NCBI GenBank assembly: GCA_017416535.1 | Contig: JAFQCG010000001.1 | Location: 699,013 to 763,012 of the forward strand | Reading direction: 5' to 3' | Source of the DNA: Bacilli bacterium | GTDB lineage: Bacteria; Bacillota_I; Bacilli_A; RF39; UBA660 | Length of the DNA stretch: 64,000 nucleotides | Shown here: piece after piece, positions 1-6,485 of the stretch | Layout of the letters: every line of letters begins with the position of its first letter | Numbering within the stretch: position 1 is the first letter of the stretch | Notes under the pieces: model-generated | The model's database searches: none | Seen by the model: only the letters and a program-made list of their open reading frames with translations | What the model was told of the DNA's origin: nothing | Made by a program: the position numbers and the translations under genes

Positions 1-410
1 AAAGTATGTGTGTTGATTTAATTAATAAGGGATTAAATATTTCTATTACATCTGCATATAGAAGTTATGATGAACAAAAAGAATTATATAATACTTATTT
101 AAAATTATATGGTAAAAGTTATGTAGATAAATATGTAGCGATTCCAGGATGTTCTGAACACCAAACTGGTTTAGCGGTTGACTTAGAATCATTAGAATAT
201 GATATATTTAAAAATTCACAAGAATATTTATGGGTTAAAGAGAACTCATATAAGTATGGTTTTATAATAAGATATCAAAAAGGTAGAGAAAAGATAACTG
301 GTTATAGTGCTGAAGAATGGCATATAAGATATGTTGGAAAGAAAACAGCAGAATATATTTATAAAAATAATATTACTTTTGAAGAATACTATGATTTGTT
401 TTTAAAATAG
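1..410 (+). CDS. VanY-type D-alanyl-D-alanine carboxypeptidase, 5' end cut by the window
   Basis: This is the C-terminal part of a zinc D,D-carboxypeptidase of the VanY (peptidase M15B) family, which trims the terminal D-Ala of peptidoglycan stem peptides outside the membrane. Counting from the first Met in view, the signature SEHQTGLAVD lies at residues 50-59 and EEWHIRYVG at 103-111; His52, Asp59 and His106 are the expected zinc ligands. The frame is open back to base 1, so the real start and any signal peptide or membrane anchor lie upstream of the window. A terminator follows directly. The family call is secure; the exact substrate is not shown by the sequence. Confidence 0.9.
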   Translation, partial: SMCVDLINKGLNISITSAYRSYDEQKELYNTYLKLYGKSYVDKYVAIPGCSEHQTGLAVDLESLEYDIFKNSQEYLWVKENSYKYGFIIRYQKGREKITGYSAEEWHIRYVGKKTAEYIYKNNITFEEYYDLFLK

Positions 411-423
411 TAAATTGAAATTT

Positions 424-451
424 AAAGAGTAGATGTATGATCTACTCTTTT
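424..451 (+). terminator. Rho-independent terminator after the VanY gene
   Basis: Bases 424-434 (AAAGAGTAGAT) pair with 440-450 (ATCTACTCTTT) around a 5-base loop, and the 3' arm runs into T residues. The 3' arm leads straight into an extended -10 promoter at 453-461. The same 23-base arm-plus-promoter string recurs at 3981-4003. Confidence 0.8.
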
Positions 452-452
452 A

Positions 453-461
453 TGTTATAAT
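453..461 (+). promoter_or_regulatory. Extended -10 promoter for the VOC/methyltransferase genes
   Basis: TGTTATAAT sits immediately after the terminator stem, about 50 bases before the start at 516. No good -35 is visible, as expected for an extended -10 promoter. Confidence 0.6.
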
Positions 462-515
462 GTAAGATGTTGAATGAAATTTAATTATGCAATATGATAA
501 AGGAGAAGTTATGTA

Positions 516-923
516 ATGAAAAATGAAAAATTATGTGTATTTAAATTACATCATATTGATATTTGGATAAATAATGTCGAAGAAAGTATACGATTTTATA
601 GTTATTTAGGATTTAATAAGATAAAAGAAATTGATAAAAAAGAATTAAATAAAAAATTTATTTTTATGGAAAAGGATAATGTCTTACTAGAAATGAAGTA
701 TCATTATAGTAATGATTGTCAGCATAATAATGTTAAGTGTAGCGATAATAAAGTATTTGGTTTATCAGTAGAAAATATAGAAGATGCTAAAGAGTTTGTT
801 GAAAGTAATAATTTAGTTGACCAAGAGATAATTATTGATTATGGTATTCTTGGAAATAAATATTTTATAATAAAAGATCCTAATGGAATAAATATTGAGT
901 TTATTGAAGATAGAGGTGTCTAA
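516..923 (+). CDS. VOC (glyoxalase/bleomycin-resistance/dioxygenase) family protein
   Basis: A 135-residue protein of the vicinal oxygen chelate fold, about the length of one two-module VOC domain. The N-terminal LHHIDIWI supplies the first metal-ligand position (His13), LLEM the second (Glu59), and KDPNGINIEFIE the C-terminal glutamate (Glu128). Known members act as lyases, dioxygenases or antibiotic-binding proteins; nothing here picks one. It starts at ATG 516 after GGAGAAG and is followed two bases later by a methyltransferase, so the two form an operon under the promoter at 453. Confidence 0.8.
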   Translation: MKNEKLCVFKLHHIDIWINNVEESIRFYSYLGFNKIKEIDKKELNKKFIFMEKDNVLLEMKYHYSNDCQHNNVKCSDNKVFGLSVENIEDAKEFVESNNLVDQEIIIDYGILGNKYFIIKDPNGINIEFIEDRGV

Positions 924-925
924 TA

Positions 926-1582
926 TTGGAGAAAGAATATATACAAGTTAATAGAAAAGCGTATAATGATTTTGCAGCTCAACATTCAACTAGACATAAG
1001 AAGATTGGCAAATATGATTTAACTGATGATGATTGGGTGAAACTTTTAAGTGAAGAAGTGTTAAAGAAATCTTCAAATAATATTGTTTTAGAAATAGGCC
1101 CTGGAACAGGAAGAATGTTGAAAATATTTGAAGAAAGGTTAAATTGTAGAACATGTGCAGTAGAACTTTCGAAAGAGATGATTAAATATGCAAAAGAGAA
1201 GTCGCCAAATACGATGTTTATTGAAGACAATATATTAAATGTTAGATTTTCTGATAATTCATTTGATGCAATATTTATGGGTGCCTTGATTCATAATTTT
1301 CCAAAAGATGATGCTAGGAAGTTATTGGAGCTTTCGCATAGATGGATAAAAGAAGACGGAAGAATTTTAATTTATACTACAATTCATGATAATTCTGAAG
1401 AAGGTTATTATGAAAAAGAAGATTATAAAGGAAATATAGTTAGATTTAGAAAAAAATATACAGAAGAAGAATTAAAGAAATTAGTTGAAGAGTGTAATTT
1501 TAAAATTGTATATAAAATGTATACTGCAGAACCTGATCGTAATAAAAAGTGGTTAACTTATATTATAGAGAAATTAGATTAG
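926..1582 (+). CDS. Class I SAM-dependent methyltransferase, substrate unknown
   Basis: A 218-residue Rossmann-fold methyltransferase. The SAM-binding motif I is LEIGPGTGRM at residues 55-64, followed by the acidic end of strand 2 (AVELS) and a motif IV-like segment NSFDAIFMGALIHNF. It most resembles the Methyltransf_11/25 group that acts on small molecules or lipids. The start is TTG at 926, with GAGGTG at 912-917 inside the end of the upstream gene as the ribosome-binding site. Substrate cannot be read from the sequence. Confidence 0.85.
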   Translation: MEKEYIQVNRKAYNDFAAQHSTRHKKIGKYDLTDDDWVKLLSEEVLKKSSNNIVLEIGPGTGRMLKIFEERLNCRTCAVELSKEMIKYAKEKSPNTMFIEDNILNVRFSDNSFDAIFMGALIHNFPKDDARKLLELSHRWIKEDGRILIYTTIHDNSEEGYYEKEDYKGNIVRFRKKYTEEELKKLVEECNFKIVYKMYTAEPDRNKKWLTYIIEKLD

Positions 1583-1608
1583 AATAATGTTATTTTAGGA
1601 GGGATAAT

Positions 1609-1872
1609 ATGCCACAAGTTATTGAAATAGTTGTTGGGACAAAAAATTATCAAATTGAATGGGCTTTATCAGAATATTTTGGTGAGTTAAAAGGCAAAAA
1701 GTTTATGGTTAATGAGATGGCGGCTGATCAAATTGTTTTGATTAATGATTTGTCAGATACTGCGAAAATATTATTATCAGCAGTAGCAGGAGCAGTAATA
1801 CAACATTTGATTGATGATAATTGTCAAATAGATGAAGTTTTTGAAAAAGGATATTTTATTGTTAAGGATTAG
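1609..1872 (+). CDS. Small hypothetical protein (87 aa)
   Basis: I do not recognise this protein. It is 87 residues, acidic and soluble-looking, beginning MPQVIEIVVGTKNYQIEWAL, with no Cys pairs, membrane segment or catalytic motif apart from a short apolar alanine-rich stretch (AKILLSAVAGAVI). A strong ribosome-binding site (AGGAGGG) precedes ATG 1609. It follows the methyltransferase by 26 bases and ends at a terminator, so it is the last gene of the VOC-methyltransferase transcript. Confidence 0.6.
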   Translation: MPQVIEIVVGTKNYQIEWALSEYFGELKGKKFMVNEMAADQIVLINDLSDTAKILLSAVAGAVIQHLIDDNCQIDEVFEKGYFIVKD

Positions 1873-1875
1873 TTT

Positions 1876-1905
1876 AAAGGGTAGATGAAAAATCTACTTT
1901 TTATT
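1876..1905 (+). terminator. Rho-independent terminator
   Basis: GGGTAGAT at 1879-1886 pairs with ATCTACTTT at 1892-1900 (one G-U pair) around a short A-rich loop, followed by a T-rich run. The stem core GTAGAT/ATCTAC is the same as in the terminators at 424 and 3970. Confidence 0.75.
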
Positions 1906-1917
1906 TGTTTTTATGCC

Positions 1918-1929
1918 AAACAAATGTTC
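1918..1929 (+). promoter_or_regulatory. LexA-like operator before the BRO/DinD-like gene
   Basis: AAACAAATGTTC is a near-palindrome with 4-base half sites and 4-base spacing. It differs by one base from the element overlapping the lexA -35 (26225-26236, AAACAAATGTTT) and by two from the element in the divergent SOS promoter (26253-26264, GAATAAATGTTC). It abuts the -35 hexamer at 1930. Calling it a LexA site is inference from that similarity and from the Bacillus consensus GAAC-N4-GTTC. Confidence 0.65.
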
Positions 1930-1958
1930 TTGTTTTTGCTTTTCTTTTGAACTATAAT
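1930..1958 (+). promoter_or_regulatory. Sigma-A promoter of the BRO/DinD-like gene
   Basis: TTGTTT at 1930-1935 and TATAAT at 1953-1958 are separated by exactly 17 bases. The LexA-like element touches the upstream edge of the -35. Confidence 0.75.
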
Positions 1959-1994
1959 GTATTTGTAGAAAAAGTTTTAGAAAGGAGTTAATGA

Positions 1995-2843
1995 ATGAAT
2001 AAAAAGAAAGAAACAATGTTAAATCTTTTTGAAGGAAAAGAAATTAGAAGTATTTGGGATGCTGAAAAGGAGGATTATTATTTTAGCATAGTTGATGTTA
2101 TTGGTGTATTAACAGAAAGTAGTGACCCATCACATTATTGGAGAACTTTAAAATCTCGAATGATTAAAGAAGGAAATGAAACCGTCACAAATTGTGACAC
2201 TTTCAAATTAGAAGCTAAAGACGGAAAGATGCGTAATACTGATATGTTGGATACTGAAGGGATATTTAGATTAATTGAATCTATTCCATCTAAAAAAGCA
2301 GAACCATTTAAATTATGGCTTGCTAAATTAGGTAGAGAAAAAATTGATGAGGTTTTTGACCCATCTAAAGGGATTGATCAAATGATAGATTTTTATCAAA
2401 AGAAGGGTTATTCTTTAGAATGGATTGAAGCAAGAATTAAAGCAATTATTGAACGTAAGAGACTTACTAATGTTTGGAAGGATAATGGAATTAGTGAAGG
2501 GGTAGAATATGCAATTTTAACTAATGATATTTATAAAGAATGGTCTGGTATGACTGCAAGTGAGTATAAAACTTTTAAAGGTATTAGAAAAGAAAATTTA
2601 AGAGATAATATGACCGATTTAGAAATTACTATTACTAATATTGGAGAACTTGCAACTCGTGAGATTGCTAAAAATGAGAAACCTTTAGGACTAAATGAAA
2701 ATAGAAAGGTTGCTAGAAGAGGTGGTGGAGTTGCAAAGAAAACAAAAGACTTTTTTGAAGAAGAGACAGGAAGTAAAGTTTTATCTCAAAGTAATTTGTT
2801 AAATTATCAATATAGTGATGATATTAAATATATAGAAAAATAG
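1995..2843 (+). CDS. BRO-N/DinD-like antirepressor-family protein
   Basis: A 282-residue protein with an N-terminal BRO-type domain (EIRSIWDAEKEDYYFSIVDV at residues 16-35, then SHYWRTLKSR) and a conserved PFKLWLAKLGREKIDE segment. It belongs to the family variously annotated as BRO family, prophage antirepressor or DNA-damage-inducible protein D. BRO domains bind nucleic acid; the molecular role of this subgroup is not established. It starts at ATG 1995 after AGGAG; an ATG at 1991 is followed at once by an in-frame stop. It stands alone with no phage genes beside it, and its LexA-like operator suggests SOS induction, as known for E. coli dinD. Confidence 0.8.
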   Translation: MNKKKETMLNLFEGKEIRSIWDAEKEDYYFSIVDVIGVLTESSDPSHYWRTLKSRMIKEGNETVTNCDTFKLEAKDGKMRNTDMLDTEGIFRLIESIPSKKAEPFKLWLAKLGREKIDEVFDPSKGIDQMIDFYQKKGYSLEWIEARIKAIIERKRLTNVWKDNGISEGVEYAILTNDIYKEWSGMTASEYKTFKGIRKENLRDNMTDLEITITNIGELATREIAKNEKPLGLNENRKVARRGGGVAKKTKDFFEEETGSKVLSQSNLLNYQYSDDIKYIEK

Positions 2844-2871
2844 GAATTCCACGAATAGTTCCTGTTTTTTT
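2836..2871 (+). terminator. Terminator overlapping the stop of the BRO/DinD-like gene
   Basis: AAAAATAGGAA (2836-2846) pairs with TTCCTGTTTTT (2859-2869), one T-G pair, ending in a T run. The stop codon lies inside the 5' arm. Confidence 0.75.
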
Positions 2872-2881
2872 ATATGCTTTT

Positions 2882-2890
2882 TGATATAAT
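2882..2890 (+). promoter_or_regulatory. Extended -10 promoter for the Xre-type regulator
   Basis: TGATATAAT lies 23 bases before the start at 2913 and just after the preceding terminator. Confidence 0.6.
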
Positions 2891-2912
2891 AACTATTATA
2901 TGGAGGTGTAAT

Positions 2913-3971
2913 ATGAACCAAGAAAAGATTGGTAAATTTATACAAGAATTAAGAAAAGAAAAAGGTTTAACACAGGTAGAACTTGCTGAAAAGTTAGGTG
3001 TAAGTAATAGAACTGTTTCCAAATGGGAAAATGGTAATAATTTGCCAGATTATTCTATGTTTAATATTTTATGTGAAGAACTTAACATTTCAATAAATGA
3101 ATTATTATCAGGAGAAAAATTAACTAAAGAAAATTATCAGAAAAAATTAGAAGAAAATTTTGTTAGTACAATTGATTATAATAATAAAAAAAGAAATAAG
3201 AAGATAAAAAGATTTATTGGTTTAATAATTTTTATATTAATAATTTATTTTCTTTATAAAGCTTTTATAGCCTATGTTTATTTTAAAGACTATACAGAAC
3301 ATGAAGATAATAGTTTTCCTTATAATCAAAATATAGATATATATAGAGTAAATAATAATGTAATGGCAAATAAAAATGTATTTGATAATGAATTAAATAT
3401 TTATATACCTGAAGGATTTGAACTTGTTACAGATAAAGCTAAAAGTAATTTTGTAAATGATGATTGCGAACCATATATAAAGGGAAATAGAAGTTTGAAC
3501 GACTTTGATGCAATGGTTTTAATCTGTCATAGAACACATTCAATTGATTTAGGTAATATAGATTATTATGGAATTAATAGTACTTTATTTCCTTGGTTAG
3601 ATGTATATAGTTTGTTTGAAAAGTATGATATAAATGACTCAGTTGATTTAATAAAATTTTATGAGAAAAATTATAAGTTTAAGCAAAACATCTTTACTAG
3701 CAGTAATGACATAAAAATAAATTATTTAGCAAGAACTTATGTTTCTTTTACACTTCCTTCATATGATTATTTTTATTATTTAGAAAATGATTTAAGAGGA
3801 TATGTTTTAGAAACTTATAGAAATAATTCTAATTATTTTCAAGAGACTATATTAAGTTATAAGAGCGGTGGTTATGGTGAAATAAATTATGGTGTTTCTT
3901 TTATGAATAATAAAGAAGAGTATTTTAATCATGACAATAGTTTTGAAATTGTTAATAGTATTTCAAGATAG
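2913..3971 (+). CDS. Xre/Cro-type DNA-binding protein with a membrane anchor
   Basis: 352 residues starting at ATG 2913, behind GGAGGTG at 2902-2908. Residues 1-60 form an HTH_3 domain (LTQVELAEKLGVSNRTVSKW is the helix-turn-helix). A basic linker (NNKKRNKKIKRF) leads into one membrane segment, IGLIIFILIIYFLYKAFIAY, near residue 105. The remaining 230 or so residues are extracytoplasmic with no motif I recognise. The layout suggests a one-component sensor that couples an outside signal to transcription; the target is unknown. An upstream in-frame ATG at 2874 would lie before the promoter and is rejected. Confidence 0.8.
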   Translation: MNQEKIGKFIQELRKEKGLTQVELAEKLGVSNRTVSKWENGNNLPDYSMFNILCEELNISINELLSGEKLTKENYQKKLEENFVSTIDYNNKKRNKKIKRFIGLIIFILIIYFLYKAFIAYVYFKDYTEHEDNSFPYNQNIDIYRVNNNVMANKNVFDNELNIYIPEGFELVTDKAKSNFVNDDCEPYIKGNRSLNDFDAMVLICHRTHSIDLGNIDYYGINSTLFPWLDVYSLFEKYDINDSVDLIKFYEKNYKFKQNIFTSSNDIKINYLARTYVSFTLPSYDYFYYLENDLRGYVLETYRNNSNYFQETILSYKSGGYGEINYGVSFMNNKEEYFNHDNSFEIVNSISR

Positions 3972-4003
3972 AGTAGAGAAATCTACTCTTTTATGTTATA
4001 ATG
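3970..4003 (+). terminator. Terminator fused to the rbgA promoter
   Basis: AGAGTAGA at 3970-3977 pairs with TCTACTCT at 3982-3989 around GAAA, then T residues. It overlaps the stop of the upstream gene and runs directly into TGTTATAAT at 3994-4002, an extended -10 for rbgA. Bases 3981-4003 are identical to 440-462. Confidence 0.75.
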
Positions 4004-4025
4004 GTGAGGAATTGGAAGTGATATT

Positions 4026-4913
4026 ATGTCAAAGACAGATAACGTAAATGGATATGAAGGTAAAAAGACAATTAACTGGTATCCTGGACATATGGCTAAA
4101 ACAAAAAGAGAAATAGCTGAAAAATTAAATTTAATTGATGTTGTTTATGAAGTTATTGATGCAAGAATGCCATATTCTTCTAAGATAGTTGATATTGAAG
4201 ATTTAATTAAAGATAAACCTAGAATTCTTGTAATGACAAAGTTTGATTTGTGTGATGAAGATGAAACGAATAAGTTTGTTAAATATTATGAAGAACAAGG
4301 TTATAAAGTTGTTACTGTTGATTTAATGAGTAATAATAACGGAGTTAAGAAAATTATTGATGCAACGAATGAATTGATGGTTGAGGTTAATAAGAAACGT
4401 GCTGAAAAAGGTATGATGCCAAGAGCTGGACGTGTATTAATAGTAGGTATTCCTAATGCTGGTAAATCTACTTTAATTAATCGATTAGTTGGTAGAAAGG
4501 CAGCTGGTGTTGGAAATACACCTGGCTTTACTAAGAGTCTTAGTTGGATAAGAATTAATAAGGATTTAGAACTTTTAGATTCTCCTGGAATACTTTGGCC
4601 TAAGTTAGAAGATCAAGAAGCTGCACATGTTCTTGCAAGTTTATCTTCTATAAAAGAAGAAATATTAAATATAGATGATATTGCGATATTTATTTTAAAG
4701 AAGATGTATGAACTATATCCAGAAAAGTTAGAAGAAAGATATGGTATTACTGAACTTGATGAAGACTTTATTGAAACTTATGATATGATTGCTTCTAAAA
4801 GAGGCGCTCTTAGTCGAGGTGGAGTAGCTGACTATGAAAAAGTATCAGGTATTATTGTTAAAGATTTAAAGAATGGTTATTTTGGAAAAATAACTTTAGA
4901 TAGATTAAAGTAA
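4026..4913 (+). CDS. rbgA: Ribosome biogenesis GTPase RbgA (YlqF)
   Basis: A circularly permuted GTPase needed for late assembly of the 50S subunit. The G motifs occur in the permuted order G4 TKFD (71-74), G1 GIPNAGKST (141-149), G3 DSPG (185-188). The diagnostic N-terminus NWYPGHMAKTKREI is present at 17-30, and the C-terminal region (from about residue 215) matches the RNA-binding part of the family. At 295 residues it has normal length. The start is ATG 4026. The next gene starts on the last base of its stop codon. In many Firmicutes rbgA neighbours rnhB, as it does here with one gene between. Confidence 0.96.
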   Translation: MSKTDNVNGYEGKKTINWYPGHMAKTKREIAEKLNLIDVVYEVIDARMPYSSKIVDIEDLIKDKPRILVMTKFDLCDEDETNKFVKYYEEQGYKVVTVDLMSNNNGVKKIIDATNELMVEVNKKRAEKGMMPRAGRVLIVGIPNAGKSTLINRLVGRKAAGVGNTPGFTKSLSWIRINKDLELLDSPGILWPKLEDQEAAHVLASLSSIKEEILNIDDIAIFILKKMYELYPEKLEERYGITELDEDFIETYDMIASKRGALSRGGVADYEKVSGIIVKDLKNGYFGKITLDRLK

Positions 4914-5683
4914 TGAAAGAATTTGAAATTTTAACAATTAATACTCCTGTTGTTAGAGCGACTATGAAAAATCAAGGAATTGCTTTAGTAAAAGGAATGC
5001 CTGAGGTGTATCATAAAGAGTTTGATATAACTGAATTTATAGGGGAAAAACTAGCGGGTATTAGAAATGTTAGAAGTGCTCATTATATTCCTATTTGTTT
5101 TGGAGAATATAAGAAATGTTTAACAGATGCTAAATATGGAAATGATAGAGGAAATATTAGAGTAGGCTCTCCAAATTTTAAACAAAAAGGAACAAAATAT
5201 GTTTTTGTATTTGATATTCCTAGTTATTATATGGGAAAAGGTTTAAAAGATTTAGCAGAACAATGTCCTACTGAAGAAAATAAAACAGCTCTTATAAATG
5301 AACATTTTGAAATGGAAGCATTAGATACATATATGGGACAAAAAGATAGAAGAGCTAATATATATTATGAATATCATCCTAATGGAGAAATACATTTATC
5401 AAGAATGTTTGATTATGAAAATTCAATGTTTGAAGAATTAAAAGATGAAATTTATTATCTTAATGATTTTCATGAATATCATACAATTGATGATTATAGA
5501 AGAATGATTGATAAATATCCTCAGTTTGGTTGTTATTTAGGTAGTTATGTTGGAATTGATTTAGTTGAACAAATTAAGTTGATGGCTAAAGAAAGAGGTT
5601 TTGATTTAAGCAGTTTTGATATGGAACCATATAAAATATTTAATGAGTCAACTCAAAAAAAATTAGAACTAATATTAAAGTAA
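4913..5683 (+). CDS. Hypothetical protein with HipA/PI3K-like kinase motifs
   Basis: 256 residues, translationally coupled to rbgA (TAATG overlap of one base). I do not recognise a named family, but the segment at about residues 145-185 reads YMGQKDRRANIYYEY, then GEIHLSRMFDYENSM. That spacing resembles the catalytic loop (D-R-x-x-x-N) and metal-binding Asp (F-D-x-x-x-S) of HipA-type and PI3K-like kinases. A classic glycine-rich loop is not obvious in the first 100 residues. It could be a small protein kinase, a pseudokinase, or chance similarity. Position between rbgA and rnhB is compatible with a role in translation, but that is conjecture. Confidence 0.5.
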   Translation: MKEFEILTINTPVVRATMKNQGIALVKGMPEVYHKEFDITEFIGEKLAGIRNVRSAHYIPICFGEYKKCLTDAKYGNDRGNIRVGSPNFKQKGTKYVFVFDIPSYYMGKGLKDLAEQCPTEENKTALINEHFEMEALDTYMGQKDRRANIYYEYHPNGEIHLSRMFDYENSMFEELKDEIYYLNDFHEYHTIDDYRRMIDKYPQFGCYLGSYVGIDLVEQIKLMAKERGFDLSSFDMEPYKIFNESTQKKLELILK

Positions 5684-5720
5684 AGTTTACGTATTGAGAA
5701 AATATGGAAACTTTATTTTT
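5682..5720 (+). terminator. Terminator after the kinase-like gene
   Basis: AAAGTTT (5682-5688) pairs with AAACTTT (5708-5714); the interior CGTATT/AATATG extends the stem with one wobble, and a run of seven T follows. Confidence 0.65.
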
Positions 5721-5770
5721 TTGTCATAAAAAATTATTTATGTTAATATTAGTTATGGAGTGTGTTTTAA

Positions 5771-6400
5771 ATGGAAGAATTTGACAACTATAAATATGAA
5801 AAAGAATTAAGAGGTAATGGTATTAAATTTATTGCTGGAGTTGATGAAGTTGGACGTGGTCCATTAGTTGGTCCGGTTGTTGCTGCATGTGTTGTTTTAC
5901 CTGAAGAATTTAATTTAGATGGTTTAACTGATTCTAAAAAGTTAAGTGAAAAAAAACGTGACTTTTATTTTGAAGAAGTTAAAAGACAAGCTTTAGGATA
6001 TGGTATTGGTATAATTGATGAAAAGAAAATAGACGAAGTAAATATATATGAAGCAACTAAACTTGCAATGAAAGAAGCGATTGAAGATTGTAAGAAGATG
6101 TGTAAAATTGAACATGTATTAATTGATGCAATGCCACTTGAATTAGATGTTCCAACAACTTCTATTATTAAAGGAGATTTAAAGAGTATTACAATTAGTG
6201 CAGCTTCAGTTATTGCTAAAGTTACAAGAGATAGGATGTTAGATGAGTTACATGAGAAGTTTCCTATGTATGATTTTAAAAAGAATAAAGGTTATCCTAC
6301 AAAGAAGCATCTTGAAGCAATAGAAGAATATGGTATAATTGATGAGCACAGAAGAAGTTATGGACCTGTAAAGAATTATTTAGAAAAAAATGAGAAATAA
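5771..6400 (+). CDS. rnhB: Ribonuclease HII
   Basis: Cleaves RNA in RNA-DNA hybrids and at single misincorporated ribonucleotides. The type 2 RNase H signature GVDEVGRG is at residues 23-30 (catalytic Asp25, Glu26), with the further acidic position in HVLIDAMPL and VTRDRML. A C-terminal segment HLEAIEEYG...HRRSYGPV is typical of the family. 209 residues, normal length, start ATG 5771 after ATGGAGTG. It has its own terminator upstream and appears monocistronic. Confidence 0.96.
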   Translation: MEEFDNYKYEKELRGNGIKFIAGVDEVGRGPLVGPVVAACVVLPEEFNLDGLTDSKKLSEKKRDFYFEEVKRQALGYGIGIIDEKKIDEVNIYEATKLAMKEAIEDCKKMCKIEHVLIDAMPLELDVPTTSIIKGDLKSITISAASVIAKVTRDRMLDELHEKFPMYDFKKNKGYPTKKHLEAIEEYGIIDEHRRSYGPVKNYLEKNEK

Positions 6401-6437
6401 TTTTAAAAAAGTTCGTATAATAATTATGATGTTAAAA

Positions 6438-6466
6438 TTGACAAATAGAGAATAAACTTGTATAAG
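6438..6466 (+). promoter_or_regulatory. topA promoter
   Basis: TTGACA at 6438-6443 and TATAAG at 6461-6466 with a 17-base spacer; the start codon follows at 6486 behind AGGGAGTGG. Confidence 0.75.
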
Positions 6467-6485
6467 TTAATAAGGGAGTGGTTAT

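Noticed and set aside
979-1230. 83-codon frame on the minus strand within the methyltransferase gene
   Set aside because: It lies entirely inside a well-supported gene, has no promoter or ribosome-binding site and no recognisable protein features.
1995-2843. Prophage or phage remnant, because of the antirepressor-like gene
   Set aside because: No integrase, capsid, tail, lysis gene or attachment repeat lies nearby; the gene has its own LexA-like promoter and stands alone.
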